From NCBI RefSeq assembly GCF_963675165.1, contig NC_087378.1, positions 6,381,205-6,445,204 on the forward strand: DNA of 64,000 nucleotides, in the 5' to 3' direction. Source of the DNA: Halichondria panicea (lineage: Eukaryota; Porifera; Demospongiae; Suberitida; Halichondriidae). Under the pieces are notes generated by a model that was given only the letters and a program-made list of their open reading frames with translations, was not told where the DNA came from and did no database searches. Both the position numbers and the translations under genes were made by a program. Positions 49,507 to 61,691 of the stretch are shown one piece after another; the first letter of the stretch is position 1, and every line of letters starts with the position of its first letter.

Positions 49507-50109
49507 GGTGGCCGATAGGGGTCACCCGCCTCTGCTTGCCGCCAACTAATATCGAGAGCGGTAAATCAGTTACTGCCCGCGGCAAAGGGTCACCGCTCCA
49601 TTTAGCTGCGAGCGGTAAATGAGTTACCGCCCGCGGCGAGGTCCAAAAGTATCTGGTAAAGGTATGTGTTTCTAATAAGAGCACACCCATGATATTCTAA
49701 TAAGAGCGCATGGGGATTTCATCACTGTGACCCTGAGTACTATGCATGGTATAGTACTCCAGGACTTACAAATGAAATCCCTGTGCATAGTCTATGCTTT
49801 GTGAAGGTCCTCTGGGATGTGTAATAATTTAAAAGTTCTCCACACAGATGCTGCAAACACAAGGTGCGCTCTTCGAGATATCTTGCGATTTTTACCACTG
49901 GCGGCAAGGTTTTTAACCGCGGCGGTTCATGAAGGCGGCCACTCATTTACCGGTCGTGGATAAAGTCGCTCTTTACCGCTCGCGGTATTTTCGGATGGGT
50001 TAAGGAGTCAACATTCATTTACCATTCGCGGGTAGAGAAGGTGGCGACCCTTTATCGCGCGCGGCATAGGAGGGTGGCAAGCGGAGGCGGGTGACTTCTA
50101 TTGGCCACC
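49507..50109. mobile_element. 603-bp foldback element with GCGGTAAA modules
   Basis: Left end GGTGGCCGATAGGGGTCACC and the reverse complement of the right end GGTGGCCAATAGAAGTCACC pair over ~34 bp. Inside each arm are repeated modules of gcggtaaat and ccgcggc in both orientations. There is no coding capacity. It is embedded in relic C. Confidence 0.75.
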
Positions 50110-50536
50110 ATACTATTGCCTTTTGACCTCTGAGATCAAAAGAATAGTTGGCAATATGATTATGACATATTGCACTGTGGTCAGTCCTGTATAATTATGA
50201 CCGGCAGAAAGTTGACCTTTTGGTGAGTTTCCCACCTCCCAACCCAAACTGTCAAATCATTGCTTTTTAGTGACTTATATTAAATGTCATTCCTACAAAA
50301 GATATAAGGTGTACAAAAAATTATACAAGTAAAGGACATGCAGTCTCTCTACTGTATACGTTTTTAATGATATTATTGCTCTTAAAAAACTTATATACAT
50401 TTTTAATGATATTATATTGCTCTTAAAAAACTTATTTACATGTGCATGAAGTTACTGAAAGGGTTCTGTATACTGATATCATGCAGGCTGCAAGCAAGCA
50501 CTCTCATTCAAGTGATTCGACTTCAAAGTAGTGTTT

Positions 50537-51180
50537 CGAAGAATTTATGACTCAGCCCAAATAAACTTTTCGTATATATACTAGCTATAATTACGATCAT
50601 TTAAAACCTTATAATTATGCACATTGTATTTGATTTACACACTTTTATTACAATTATATAGTCGATAATTTGACTCGTTCACACAACCTGATCGACAAAA
50701 GAAGCAAAATCAAACTGGAACAGACTGTAGCGTAAAAATATTGTCCTTAAAAACAGCGACGAGAGACAAGAATATGTCAACAAATGCATGATGGAGGTGT
50801 GTGCAGTGTGCATGTGCATGCATGGGAGTCGGAGAGAGGTGTAAACCTGCATAATTATAATACTTATATAGGACTATATTCTTGCAGGATATTCTAATTA
50901 TGCTGCCTATAATTATATTACTCAAATTTACAGTCACTGCATGTACATGAGAGGTGATGATCATATAGAAAGAAAGAAGAACCGAAAGAAGGGTGGCTTG
51001 ACAAGTTGTATAACGTACTGACAGCTAGACATGCAGGTATAGTATATAGTGTTATGATGCCGTTGAGTTGGATAAAATACAATAATCGTATAATGGGACA
51101 AAGATATGAGTTTTGCATGGTATATATATATAAGTTCGTATGTTATACATTCGTTAAACTATACATGTGTTGTGTCAATT
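50537..51180. other. spacer between the two halves of relic C
   Basis: No gene seen. The first ~100 bp resemble the 3' flank of copies A and B (gactcag, caataaac). The rest is AT-rich, and sequence matching the intron before the last WD40 exon starts at about 51170. Confidence 0.5.
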
Positions 51181-52007
51181 GTGTGTAGAGCAATGGCGCT
51201 GTGACGTCGCTTTCATACAGTAGAGGTGCATGTGTTTCACTTTTGCATGCTACATCTGACAGGAAATTTATGTAGCTATAATTTTATACTACGATCAAAG
51301 CCGCTAAAAGAACCATGCAGTCATGGTACGCAAACGCCCTCTACTAATGCACCATATGTACAGTATTTAACTATGGTCACAAGGGTATGCAGGAACTAGA
51401 GTGTATATGGTGACCAACAAGGGTCAAACGTTTCACTCAGATGAAGATGGTTACATCATAACAATTAATTCCAGAGCTAGATATAGGGGGCAGTGAAAGA
51501 AGACACTAAGATTACACTCCACCATGGTGTAGCACCCCACAGTCCGTATGGACCCTTTGAATTTGATGAAGGACTTCAACCAGTGTCACCCATTATCCTA
51601 CTATGTCCTGAACCAGCTAACACGATATTTCTCAAGCCAATAGAAGTCACTTTGCCTCACTTCATAGCGTGTGAAACTCTAGAAGATTGCAATAAAAGAC
51701 TGTCATTTTCAAAAGCAAGACATGATAATTTTCGAGTTGATAACAGCTGCAAAATTTACCAGTTCGAGACGGTAACAGATGGGAATGTTGTTCATACAGG
51801 AGGAGACAATACGATATGATGCTGCAACATTGTACACACAACACTGTTGCTTCCTCTGTATTCAAGAAGAAGTCTTTGAAGATGACACTATATAGAAACG
51901 CTTGTTTCTCACTTCATCAAATAATAGTTCCCTGGTATCGAAATGGGTACAACTACAAAGTTTACTACTGCCTCTCCTACCAACTGGAGACTTGTAACAA
52001 GGTACAT

Positions 52008-52716
52008 GTTTTTTTTTTTTTATTTTTTTTTTTATAATAATTCAGCATATATAGCATAGGATAACACAATTAGCTAGTATAGCTAGATGTAAAGTGCATC
52101 CTAAACAGAAAATATTTAAATACACTGACAGTAACAATATCTTCTATATTGTACTTACTAACAAGTTTATTCCATAAAGTTACAGCGTGTGGGAAGAATG
52201 AGTATTGGTACATTGATGTTCGAGATCTAATTGGTACCAGGGAGAGACCATTAACTGAGCGGCTATTGTAGACAATCTCTCTTCTTTCAACCGGTGGGTT
52301 GGGAAAGTCTATCATGTCATGAAAAATTTTGTACAAGTGGCACATTTTTGCAACTACTCTTCTTGTCTCCAGACTTGTAAGGCCAGATGCTGACAGCAGT
52401 TCTTCCTGCTTTAGATCCCACTGACCCAGACACACTCTCATGGCAAATCTCTGTACTTTTTCCAGGTTTTCTATATCACTTTTATAGTGGGGACTCCATA
52501 CTTCTGAAGCATATTCCATATGTGGCCTCACAAAGCTTTTATATAGTTTTAAGAGAGTGGATGGAGATGCATTGGTTGAGAACCTTCGATAAAGTAGACC
52601 AATTAGTTTTCTTGTTTTGTTACAAATGGTAGTAATATGAGGGTGCCAGGAGAGATCATCAGATAATGTGAGACCCAGATATTTGTAATTTGGAACTTGT
52701 TGCAGCAAGTTTTAAA
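52008..52716 (-). mobile_element. 5'-truncated non-LTR retrotransposon (CR1/L2-type RT end)
   Basis: A minus-strand frame (52708-52070) encodes the reverse-transcriptase C-terminal region: YKYLGLTLSDDLSWHPHI, LYKSFVRPHMEYASEVWSPH and IENLEKVQRFAMRVCLG are typical of the thumb region of CR1/Jockey/L2-like elements. It ends in a T run at 52008-52034, which is the poly(A) tail on the element's strand. The 5' end is truncated, leaving ~212 residues without catalytic motifs. It lies within a relic C intron. Confidence 0.8.
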
Positions 52717-54069
52717 TAATGACTGATACAGGGTGCACATGTAAATTATGTATAATTATGGACAGCTTAGAAATATGTATATATACATGTAGCAGCTTTT
52801 TAATGATTTATATAGCATAATACTTTTTTCACAGACAGTTTATGAGCAGTTCCCAAACAAGAACTACATCAAACGTAGGAAGGCTGTGCTATTCGAAGGG
52901 CATCAAAATGTGTTGAGGATACAATTCAGTACTGCAAACTTACCTGGAAATTGGGGTCTTCAGTTAAGCAAACACAAGGAACCAGGTTAGACAAATACAA
53001 TTAGCCGGAAGTACACATTTTATGCCTCAAACCTAGTTATATAGGCGGAACTCAACCCTAGACGCTCACGTAGGTGAGCGTCCAAGGTTGAGCTTTGCCC
53101 ATGCAACACTATAGCCCCAAACCTTGATTTTATGGACTGGCTTTTGCTATAGCTATCACTTACAGATTACAGAAGGAGAACTTTGTTTCTGGGGCGATCC
53201 TATTAAGAGAGATATTAAAGAGCTCTGCAGAATAGGGGTTTATCCACCCAGAATTCCTGTTCGTGTTACTTGTGGGGAGTTTGTGAGAGGAGGGGTGTTT
53301 ACCACAATCTCGTTCTCCGGAATCTGTGGAAGAGTAGAAAGCGTTAGCAGGGATTTCAACCTTGAATTGACCAAGCCTCAACCAGCACGTGAGCTTCCAT
53401 TCAGTTTTTAATGACCTGGTTGTATAGCATGATCATCACCATGCACCCATTGTACTGTAACCTGCAGATTGTTGCCAGGACGATTAATTCATATATACAT
53501 GCCTGCATAATTATACACATTTTAGTTGCTTCTCTCGGACTTGATGAATATGAGATTTTGAAAGACGAGTTACAAGATAAACTTTATGAAAATGCAAATA
53601 GTATCAGCTGTGAACGACTGGCTTTAGCTTTGTATTCAGAATCGTCTATTCAAAAATGCCCATACTTGGCCCAGGACAGCACAACTAGAAAGAAAATTAA
53701 ATCATTTGTTTCAATTGCAAAACCAAATGGGTGTTGTATTTCATTGAGTGAAGATGAAAACTTTCGTGCTAACTATGCGATTCTCACAGAAGCTCTCGAT
53801 ATAGCAGATACTATAGATCTTCACTACACAGAAGTGATAAAGAAAGCATTAGAACTATCAAAATCCAGAAAAGGTATGTGCCATTAGTGATTTCTGCACG
53901 ATTTCTCTACATGATGTTATGCATCCTATATATACTGCGTGTAGACAAATCTGGAACATTGACAAGACAATCACTGTCTGTTTCAACGCTATCTAAATCA
54001 CCTTACTTTAAATAAAGATACTATAAATATGCAAGCATTCATTCAAGTGATTCAAGTGATTCAACTTAG

Positions 54070-55170
54070 TCATAACTCAGCTCAGTAACGTTTCAGCTAT
54101 AGGTAGTCTAATAGTGAGCTAGAGTACTTATAAATGTATTGTGCAAGTTTACGTTTCATTTTTTAGCATCTCATGCGAGCACATTTTTATACAGTGTCAT
54201 ATAATTATTCTATAGTTGCATCATTATCGTGTTGCATGTGATGAGAAGGGAGAGAATGTAAGGAATGCCAAGTGATCTGTCACGGCAAAAAGAGCAGAAT
54301 CTGCTAAGGGGATGCTGCTACATGCAGTATAATCATAATTATAGACTATAATTATATATATATATATACATTCATGCATGCATTTAATTAATAATGCCAA
54401 ATCGAGTAATCATGGGCTATGCACTATACAGTGGAACCTCCCATAACGGACCCTTCTACTAGAGGACAACCTCTCTGACACTAGCCGCTATGGCACAGAC
54501 TGAAATCACTATCAGTTATTCTTATTCTAAGCCTACACAGAAGCATCAATTATACAGTTATTATACAGTTATATTAAAGTGGTAAAATTATGCAATAATT
54601 ATATTAAATAATTATACTGAATATAGTATAGAACTCTGTATAGTTATACGTGCACGCAATGTATAACATCAATATATATAGGACCCTGCACAGAAGTGGA
54701 CTTAAACCTATAGTGAACTTCGAACTAATAATTATAGCCTATATGGACCTACATATTAGTCTAATAACTATTATTTGCTTTTTTTCTACTACTAAACTGA
54801 ACAGTAAGGTATGTGTGTATAAAAAAGTAGCCTCGACTCCAGCCCCTTTCAACCTTTCCCGGCTCTTCCTGAAATGGAGGCCCAAATTTAAGCCTTGTTG
54901 CGGCTATGTCTCGAGGCATAATTAATTGCAGCCGCACGATAATAATTATATTCATTAGTACTAATTAAAGTTGGGTATCAGATATGGTGTGGTGCCGTGA
55001 CACAAAGAATAGTACAACAAGACTTATGCGAACGGTAAGCTTAGACAAGTCCTATATTTTATATAAACTAGATCTAGATCTACCATATACCACTAGCACT
55101 ATACTACCAGCTCTCTCTGCATGCATGCATGTGTGATACAGTCTGAATTTGCTGCCCAATTTCTCAAGAC
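54070..55170. other. intergenic region between relic C and copy D
   Basis: No gene seen. It contains a TA-preceded acagtggaacctcccataa motif at about 54429 that resembles a pogo/Tigger-type terminal repeat, and tata and taattata runs. The upstream sequence of copy D bears no obvious likeness to that of copies A-C. Confidence 0.5.
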
Positions 55171-58100
55171 ATGGCTACTAAGAAAACGAGAGGCTCTCAG
55201 TCTTTCCCCAGATACGCCACTAAAGGGCTGAAAGAGGGCATTCTGCACAAGCGACAAAGAGGACGAAAGACTAATGATCTGAGTGGACTGAAATTTCAAT
55301 CAAGATACTGCGTTCTCAATTTGAATCTGTTGTCATATTACAAAAGCAAAAGCAAAAAGGTAGAACTATAGCATCAGATCCTACTAAAGAGGTACTAATG
55401 TATTACTTTTCAAATAATGAAACCAATGCCACCGGTTCAGTAACCGCAGCATATACTAGTTGTAAATAGCAAGCTATCATAGTTATTTAACATACTGGTT
55501 CACTAGGTGATTTCCAGTGAATATGAGGCATATTTTACTTCCAGGGAATAATGATGGCTCATATTTTACTTCCTACAGGCACTACCGTCTTATAATTACA
55601 GCACCAGTTTTCACAAAATAATTTTATTTTACTCCAATTGAGCGCCAAGTAAATTCTGGAATTATTTTTTGCTGGTGTATAGGTAATTACTATAACACGG
55701 CCTTTAATCGAGGCTCTATACATACAACTAGTGATCTATGATAGCCTCGTGGAAACAGCTACTTTAGTACTCTACGTTCTATTGCTAAGCGCCAAACTAG
55801 AATTCTTATTCTACTTGATTCGTGCCACTGTAATTAGTGGCGCTATAATTTTAGAAGAAGATGGTTTTCAAGATTTGAATCATATTGAAAATTTGTAAAA
55901 GTAAAAGTAACAGCAATACATACAGTACAGACTGTGTATAGACTTTGTTTTGTACTGGAACTATAGCTAGGCCTAGCAGTCCTAACTAAGCTAGCTACTT
56001 ATTACATGTTCATGAGGGCAGTCAAATTCTTGTTCTGGTCAAGGCTGCACATGTGGCTCGAGCTCAGAGGTAGAGGGAGTACAAGTAGTATTATTGAACA
56101 TTGACGGCGTGACAGCAGTGCAAAACGGCAGCTGCTGATATTGGTGGGCAGGTCTGGTCAAATGTTATGACTTCCAGCAGAAAAACCCAGCTTGGGAAGT
56201 AGCTATAGCTCTCATATCAGTAACCTGACACTGTAACTTGAGTCCAACTGCATATTCTAAGGCAAGTTTGACTGTCTTCATTAACGTTCAAATGACGTTT
56301 TGCAAATCAGGTTGCCTAGTAATTACGATAATTACTAGTCAACCATAACATATTTGATACTGATTCTGCAGGATTTTGGCCACAGACCCAGCGGATCGTA
56401 TCATACTTCCAAGATCAAAATAGTGGAAACTGTACCTGATTTGACTTTTCGAAGACCGCACTGTTTCCAGGTGATTAATCCTATGTAACTACCGTATAGC
56501 GGGTAATTTTCGGGGAACAAAATATTCGTGGTTCAGCAATATTGAGACATTTCGTGGGTAATATTTTTGTGGTTGGAGCTAGCACTGGTAAGCAAGGTCG
56601 TTTCATTCGTGGGTAAAATATCGTCTTTAACCACGAAAATCATGAATATATTGCCCCACGAAAATTACCCTCTATACGGTAATTGCATTGTAGGAATGAC
56701 TTAATTATGTGTGCATGCGGTCATGCACGATTGCAAATTGATAACTTTTTTGACAGATAGGAAACGAGAAAGAAGTGATGTACTTCAGTGCAAGCTCTAA
56801 AAGAGATAGAGATGCTTGGATAGAAACTTTCAGAATTGGTAATAAAAATAACTCTATGTATAAACATAATTGTTGTTATGTCTTAATTATACAGCTGCCT
56901 TTGGACTGGGAAAGAACCAACCATTGCTGGTCTGTCATATGGGAGCTTATGGTCAAACTGGGAAAAACCAATGGAGTTGTTGCAACAAGGAGGGAAGAGA
57001 AGCTAAAGGATGTTGGGACAGCAATCCCCCTTCTGTTGACCAGAAAATGCCAGTTAAAAGAATTACATCTCCTTCTAGGGAAGATAGTTTACAGAGCATG
57101 TCTGTCCCTTTGTCTTCGCCCTACCTGTCTACTTCCCCTCAGAAGTGAGAAATTATTATTGTATGCCATTCTTGAATATAGATGCTCAATATAAAATATT
57201 TTGCTGCAACCCTTACAGTCAATATAGTGACAGTGACTCTGAGGATGACGACGAGGAAGAACAGCCTGCAACTTGTCCCGAGGAAACCTGGAATTCGAAT
57301 CAGAGCAGGCAGAGTATTGGTACGTTTCAAACTCAGAGAACTTTTATTGTATGTGGTTTACATGCATAGACAGTGGAAAGGGAGGCAGTACAAGTACACT
57401 TAATACAGTCGCTTCATCATCACCAGGTATAAAGACACTAATTCATATATTATGCTATAGACGTGTGCATGTGCCTACAGCTCCCAGTCGACAGAAGAAA
57501 GCATGGGATAAAGCACTTGTAAGCCATGCATGCGTGTTTACGTGTATATACCACAAACATGCATAATACAATGTACATTGTGTTTTTGCAGGGATCAGCC
57601 ACTATCGTGGAAGAAGACCCTTCACATGTGAGTACTCACTATTCTTATCATGCATTATTCAGTCATATAACACACATGCAGGCTCATTCTTTGACTGACA
57701 AAGTAATTCCGTTTGTCTACACGCACAAGACGACCCTACAGCCAGAGGAAGACTCCTCATACGCCACCACTGTACTATACAGAGGGGTAGATTCTGTGAT
57801 TGAAGCTACAAGTACTGGAAAGGTAAGCTGATCTGCTATATAACATGTAGTCAATTTGGTTACGATTGTAGGTATCTACATCAACTGTTAATACTGGCGG
57901 GTCACAAAAGCAAACCATTTTTGCTGGGAAAGGTGAAATTGCTGTTTCAGTTAGCATCTGGAGAAATCACATTGCTTTCGGATCTGAAGCCATTTATTTG
58001 GGGAACATCGACAGCACTGGAGTGAAGATATTGGGATCACTTAGTGTTCATAATGAGGTACTGCAACTTAAGTTATGGTATGTGTCTATTTCATTTACTT

Positions 58101-61100
58101 TTATTTTTGGAAGGTCTCACCTCAACTAGTGGCCTTCTGTCCTGATCGGTCCTTTTTCTCTGCTAGTAAGGGAGGACACCATGTGAGCATGTGGAGCAAA
58201 CGTGAAGACGGTTCACATGTGGAAGCCACAGAAAAACCAAACTGTACTCTCAAAGTCGCTGAGGATGATGATCAAATATTCAGGTATTATGGTAATAATT
58301 ATGTTTGCCATAATGTTATGAATACTTTTGCAGCTTAACTGTGAGCCCAAAGAGGTCGTGGTTAGCCATTGGTGTCACATCTTCCAACAGTGACTTTGTG
58401 TACATCTACCGTTTCAAGGATAGGTTCGTTTTCCACGGTAGGACAGAGATTGGTCAAGAATCTGGTGTGTGTCTTGCATTCACACACGACGGAGAGTAAG
58501 TTGTCTAATAATTAATCTGATTAACAAAAGCATTTTCCAATAGGTACTTGTTTGTGGGTAGTGACCTAAGGATTCAGTGTTTTAATGTAAGTGATGATCA
58601 AGCCACTAGCAGATTGGCTGACAGTGTGTTCAATCACACATTCAAGCAAGGTGACTAGTATTTCTGCCTGCATTGTTGATCATTAAAACTGTGATATACT
58701 TGTGTCATTAGATAGTTCTATCAAAAGTCTTGCCTGTTCCCCTGTTCGTCACCACCTTGCTGTTGGCTTAAGCACCGGGGAGGTCAAAGTTTTTACTGGA
58801 CACCCAAGGTTCTTGAATCATATGCCGAGTACTATGACTATTCAAGATTCAAAGGTATAATTATTGTTATTATAATAGTACTAAACTACTACTGTTGTAT
58901 TTATTGTTACTAGACACAAAGTAGCGGAGCAGTGACATCACTTTCATATAGTAGGGACGGTATGAAGACAGCTGTTGCATTCGACAAGGGGACAGTGCAA
59001 ATTTGGAAAGGTACAACTTGTGTTGTTATTAAATGGATGATAATTGCATAGTAAACGCATGATTAGCGGTAACTTTGGGGTGGGAGGTAGCCATGAATAC
59101 TGGGGTATGCATGTGCAGCATTTATCTGTTATTATTGCTTTGAATGCACTTACGTTTACTGTAAACATGCATGCTAGGTTCGAGGCCACCAGAAGAACCA
59201 AAGTTGATAAAACACAGTGTCACAGTGACAAGTAAAAGCCAGACTGTTGATGAGGATGGTTACAGCATTTTTATCCCAGAGGGGGCAGTGAAAGAAGGCA
59301 CTAAGATTACACTCCACCATGGTGTAGCACCTCACAGTCCGTATGGACCCTTTGATTTTGATGAAGGAGCTCAACCCGTGTCACCCATTATCCTACTATG
59401 TCCTGAGCCAGCTAACACGGTATTTCTCAAGCCAATAGAAGTCACTTTGCCTCACTTCATAGCGTGTGAAACGCAAGAAGATTGCAATAAACTGTCCTTT
59501 TCAAAAGCACGACACGACAATTTTCGAGTTGATAACAGCAGAAAAATTTACAAATTTGAGAAGGTAACTGATGGGAAAATGGTTCATCTTTGCCAGTATG
59601 ATCGGAAAAGCAAGATTCCACAAGGTGCAGCTACACTGTACACACAGCACTGCTGCTACATATGTATTCAAGAAAACATCTCAGAGGAGGAAACCAACAG
59701 CAAGAAAGTTTTTTCGCTAGCACAAATAGTTCCCAAACATCGAGACTATTCGAAGGAGAGTCGAGTTTACTACTGTCTCTCATACCATCTCAAGACTTGC
59801 CTCAAGGTAACTATAGTTGCTATATGGGGTTGAGCTTCCATAGCTTTTGGCTGCATGCATGTGCCTAGTCAGTAAACAGATTACCGTTGTACATAGACTG
59901 ACTCCCATTTATTACATTTAGAGTTACGAATGTCAGATGGTATACTGTCTACCTTTTTACAGTCACAAACTTTATGTAAATTAATGTGATTCTTTTATTC
60001 TAGGTACTTGAAGAACAATTCCCTGATGACTTGTATATAAAGAGTATGAAGACGGTATCATTTGAAGATGTGGGAGCCTCACAGAAAAGGGTGTTAAAAA
60101 TACAACTTCATTCGGAAAGCGGGTTAAGCCTACCTGGTGGTTGGGCTCTTCAAATGATAAATGGTGGTCAGGTTTGTGAAGCATAACCCCTTCATGTTAA
60201 ATGTCATGACTGTGTGCTGTGTATATTATAGATTGCAGAGCAAAATCTGTGCTTCTGGGATGATGAGATTCGAAGCAATATCGAAGAGTTGTGCCAAACT
60301 AAAGAATATCCACCCAAGATTCCCCTTCACGTTGTACCAGGCCAAGACCTTGTGACAGAAGGAGTCTCTACTATGGTTTCTTTCACTGGTGTTCGGATGT
60401 ATCAAAGTGAGGACACTAACGTCAAATTCATGCTGGAATTGACCTTGCGTCAGATGCCGCCACGTAATTGTAAGTTCTATACGTATAATTATATTAGGCA
60501 GTTGGGTGTACCAGTTGTTTTGAGGATGGTTTAAAATAATTATACACAACCATGCAAGTGTGCACATGCAGCACAGTGATGCCTAATCTATTGTATATAT
60601 ACATGTATGTTCTTTTTTCGTAGCCGTATCTTCTGGAAGACGTCTGTCTTCTCTCTCCTCTTCCTATACCTCCCACGAGTCTGCTTCTCCATTAATAACA
60701 ACATCTGTCAAAATCACGCCGGACTCGGTGGAAGATCTAGACCTTCAAGATCAATTTGACGACATTGCTAAGACTGTAGACTGCAAGAGACTAGCTTCGG
60801 CTTTGTTTACTGAATCCTCACCAAAAAAATGCCCATACCTGAGCGATGATTCGAAGAAAACGATCAGATCATTTCTCACAAGATCAAGGACAAAGTGCGA
60901 TACTCCAGATGAAAAATTCTGGGCAAATTACGACATACTAGTTGATGCTAATGAAATTGCTACTAAACATCCACAATACATAACAGCCGTGCAAGCTGCC
61001 TTAAATAGGGCAAGGCTAGAACTACAAAAAGGTATAATTGAATAATGTAAAATCGGTTTTGCATGGTTGTTGTCTAAGTCTAGTATTTGCAAGTTTTTTT

Positions 61101-61555
61101 TATCTGCTAGGAGACCAACAAATTATATGCTATGAATTTCACACACCCACAGATGGACTTGGAGTAAACCGATCAAAAAGAGAATCTGTTGGTACAGCTT
61201 CCGTGGTACACAAATTAGCCCCAGATAGTACGCTACATTTATCAAGTGTTTATTATCTGTAGTTGAGCTTCACTGCTGAGGATAATAGTCCACCCGTACA
61301 GGAAGCTAACCTTACACCACCACCAAGTAAGAGAAATATCAAGTCATAACAATGATAATAATGCATTTTCCACCCATTCCCAATTTAAGTGCCGCGAAGC
61401 ACCTTCCCTACAGAATATTCACAGTCTACGCCCAATGATAATCACTCCTCATTTGTAAGTTACAACTGTACATGTTTTGTGTTAAATGATGCCGTACCTG
61501 ACATTTACAGATTTTACCCTTTAAGGAACCACCAATTGCAAACCCCATATTATAA
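55171..61555 (+). CDS. array copy D: intact diverged PH-BTK finger-WD40-ZU5 paralogue
   Basis: About 22 exons. Exon 1 is 55171-55359, then 56372-56470, 56757-56838, 56895-57144, 57219-57319, 57370-57425, 57481-57518, 57592-57627, 57682-57822, 57872-58057, 58114-58283, 58334-58495, 58544-58650, 58712-58854, 58914-59010, 59177-59806, 60004-60171, 60232-60469, 60624-61031 and short 3' exons. PH: GLKEGILHKRQRGRKT to RDAWIETFRI. BTK-type finger: H-x13-CC-x9-C (CHMGAYGQTGKNQWSCCNKE). Acidic linker SDSDSEDDDEEE. WD40-like blades (57682-59010), ZU5 (59177-59806), UPA-like (60004-60469), helical domain with CKRLASALFTES. Exon borders match copy B nearly one for one. The C-terminal end is uncertain: it is either 61263 or, through exons at about 61264-61329, 61413-61456 and 61511-61555, 61555. 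Confidence 0.8.
55360..56371. other. intron 1 of copy D
   Basis: A 1-kb intron, long for this locus. It contains acacggcctttaatcgagg, a motif also present at 12390, 32647 and 44754. No gene is seen. Confidence 0.6.
56490..56681. mobile_element. 192-bp MITE-like element with accgtatag ends
   Basis: Left accgtatagcgggtaatttt and right aaaattaccctctatacggt form near-perfect terminal inverted repeats. Nested inner repeats of cgtgggtaatatttttg type lie between them. It sits in intron 2 of copy D. Confidence 0.7.
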
Positions 61556-61691
61556 TTTTGAACTGAGATGTTTATGTAGCCTTAACTGCACATAATTATT
61601 TTTTTATTGATGTAAAAGTTTTTTTTATTGCTATAATAATTCACACAAACACAAAAAATCAATCGATACAAAAAAATATGGAAAATAATGG

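Larger units (their letters stand above)
48127..54069 (+). pseudogene. array relic C: chimeric, frameshifted family copy
   Basis: Exon 1 (48127 on) has four added bases, TTAA, at about 48229 that break the PH frame. Exons for the rest of PH (48425-48510, 48562 on), the BTK finger (about 48706-48894) and the linker are recognisable. At 49507-50109 a foldback element is inserted. The WD40 exons are missing. At about 50488-50531 lies a terminal exon of the family, ending in TAG, followed by a 3'-flank-like sequence. Family sequence then resumes with the last WD40 exon (about 51189) and a ZU5 exon (51420-52002) that has inserted bases near 51466 and 51480 and an 8-bp deletion at 51800. A LINE fragment interrupts the next intron. 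The UPA-like (52836-53386) and C-terminal (53525-53873) exons are mostly open. Several independent breaks make a full product unlikely. Confidence 0.85.
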
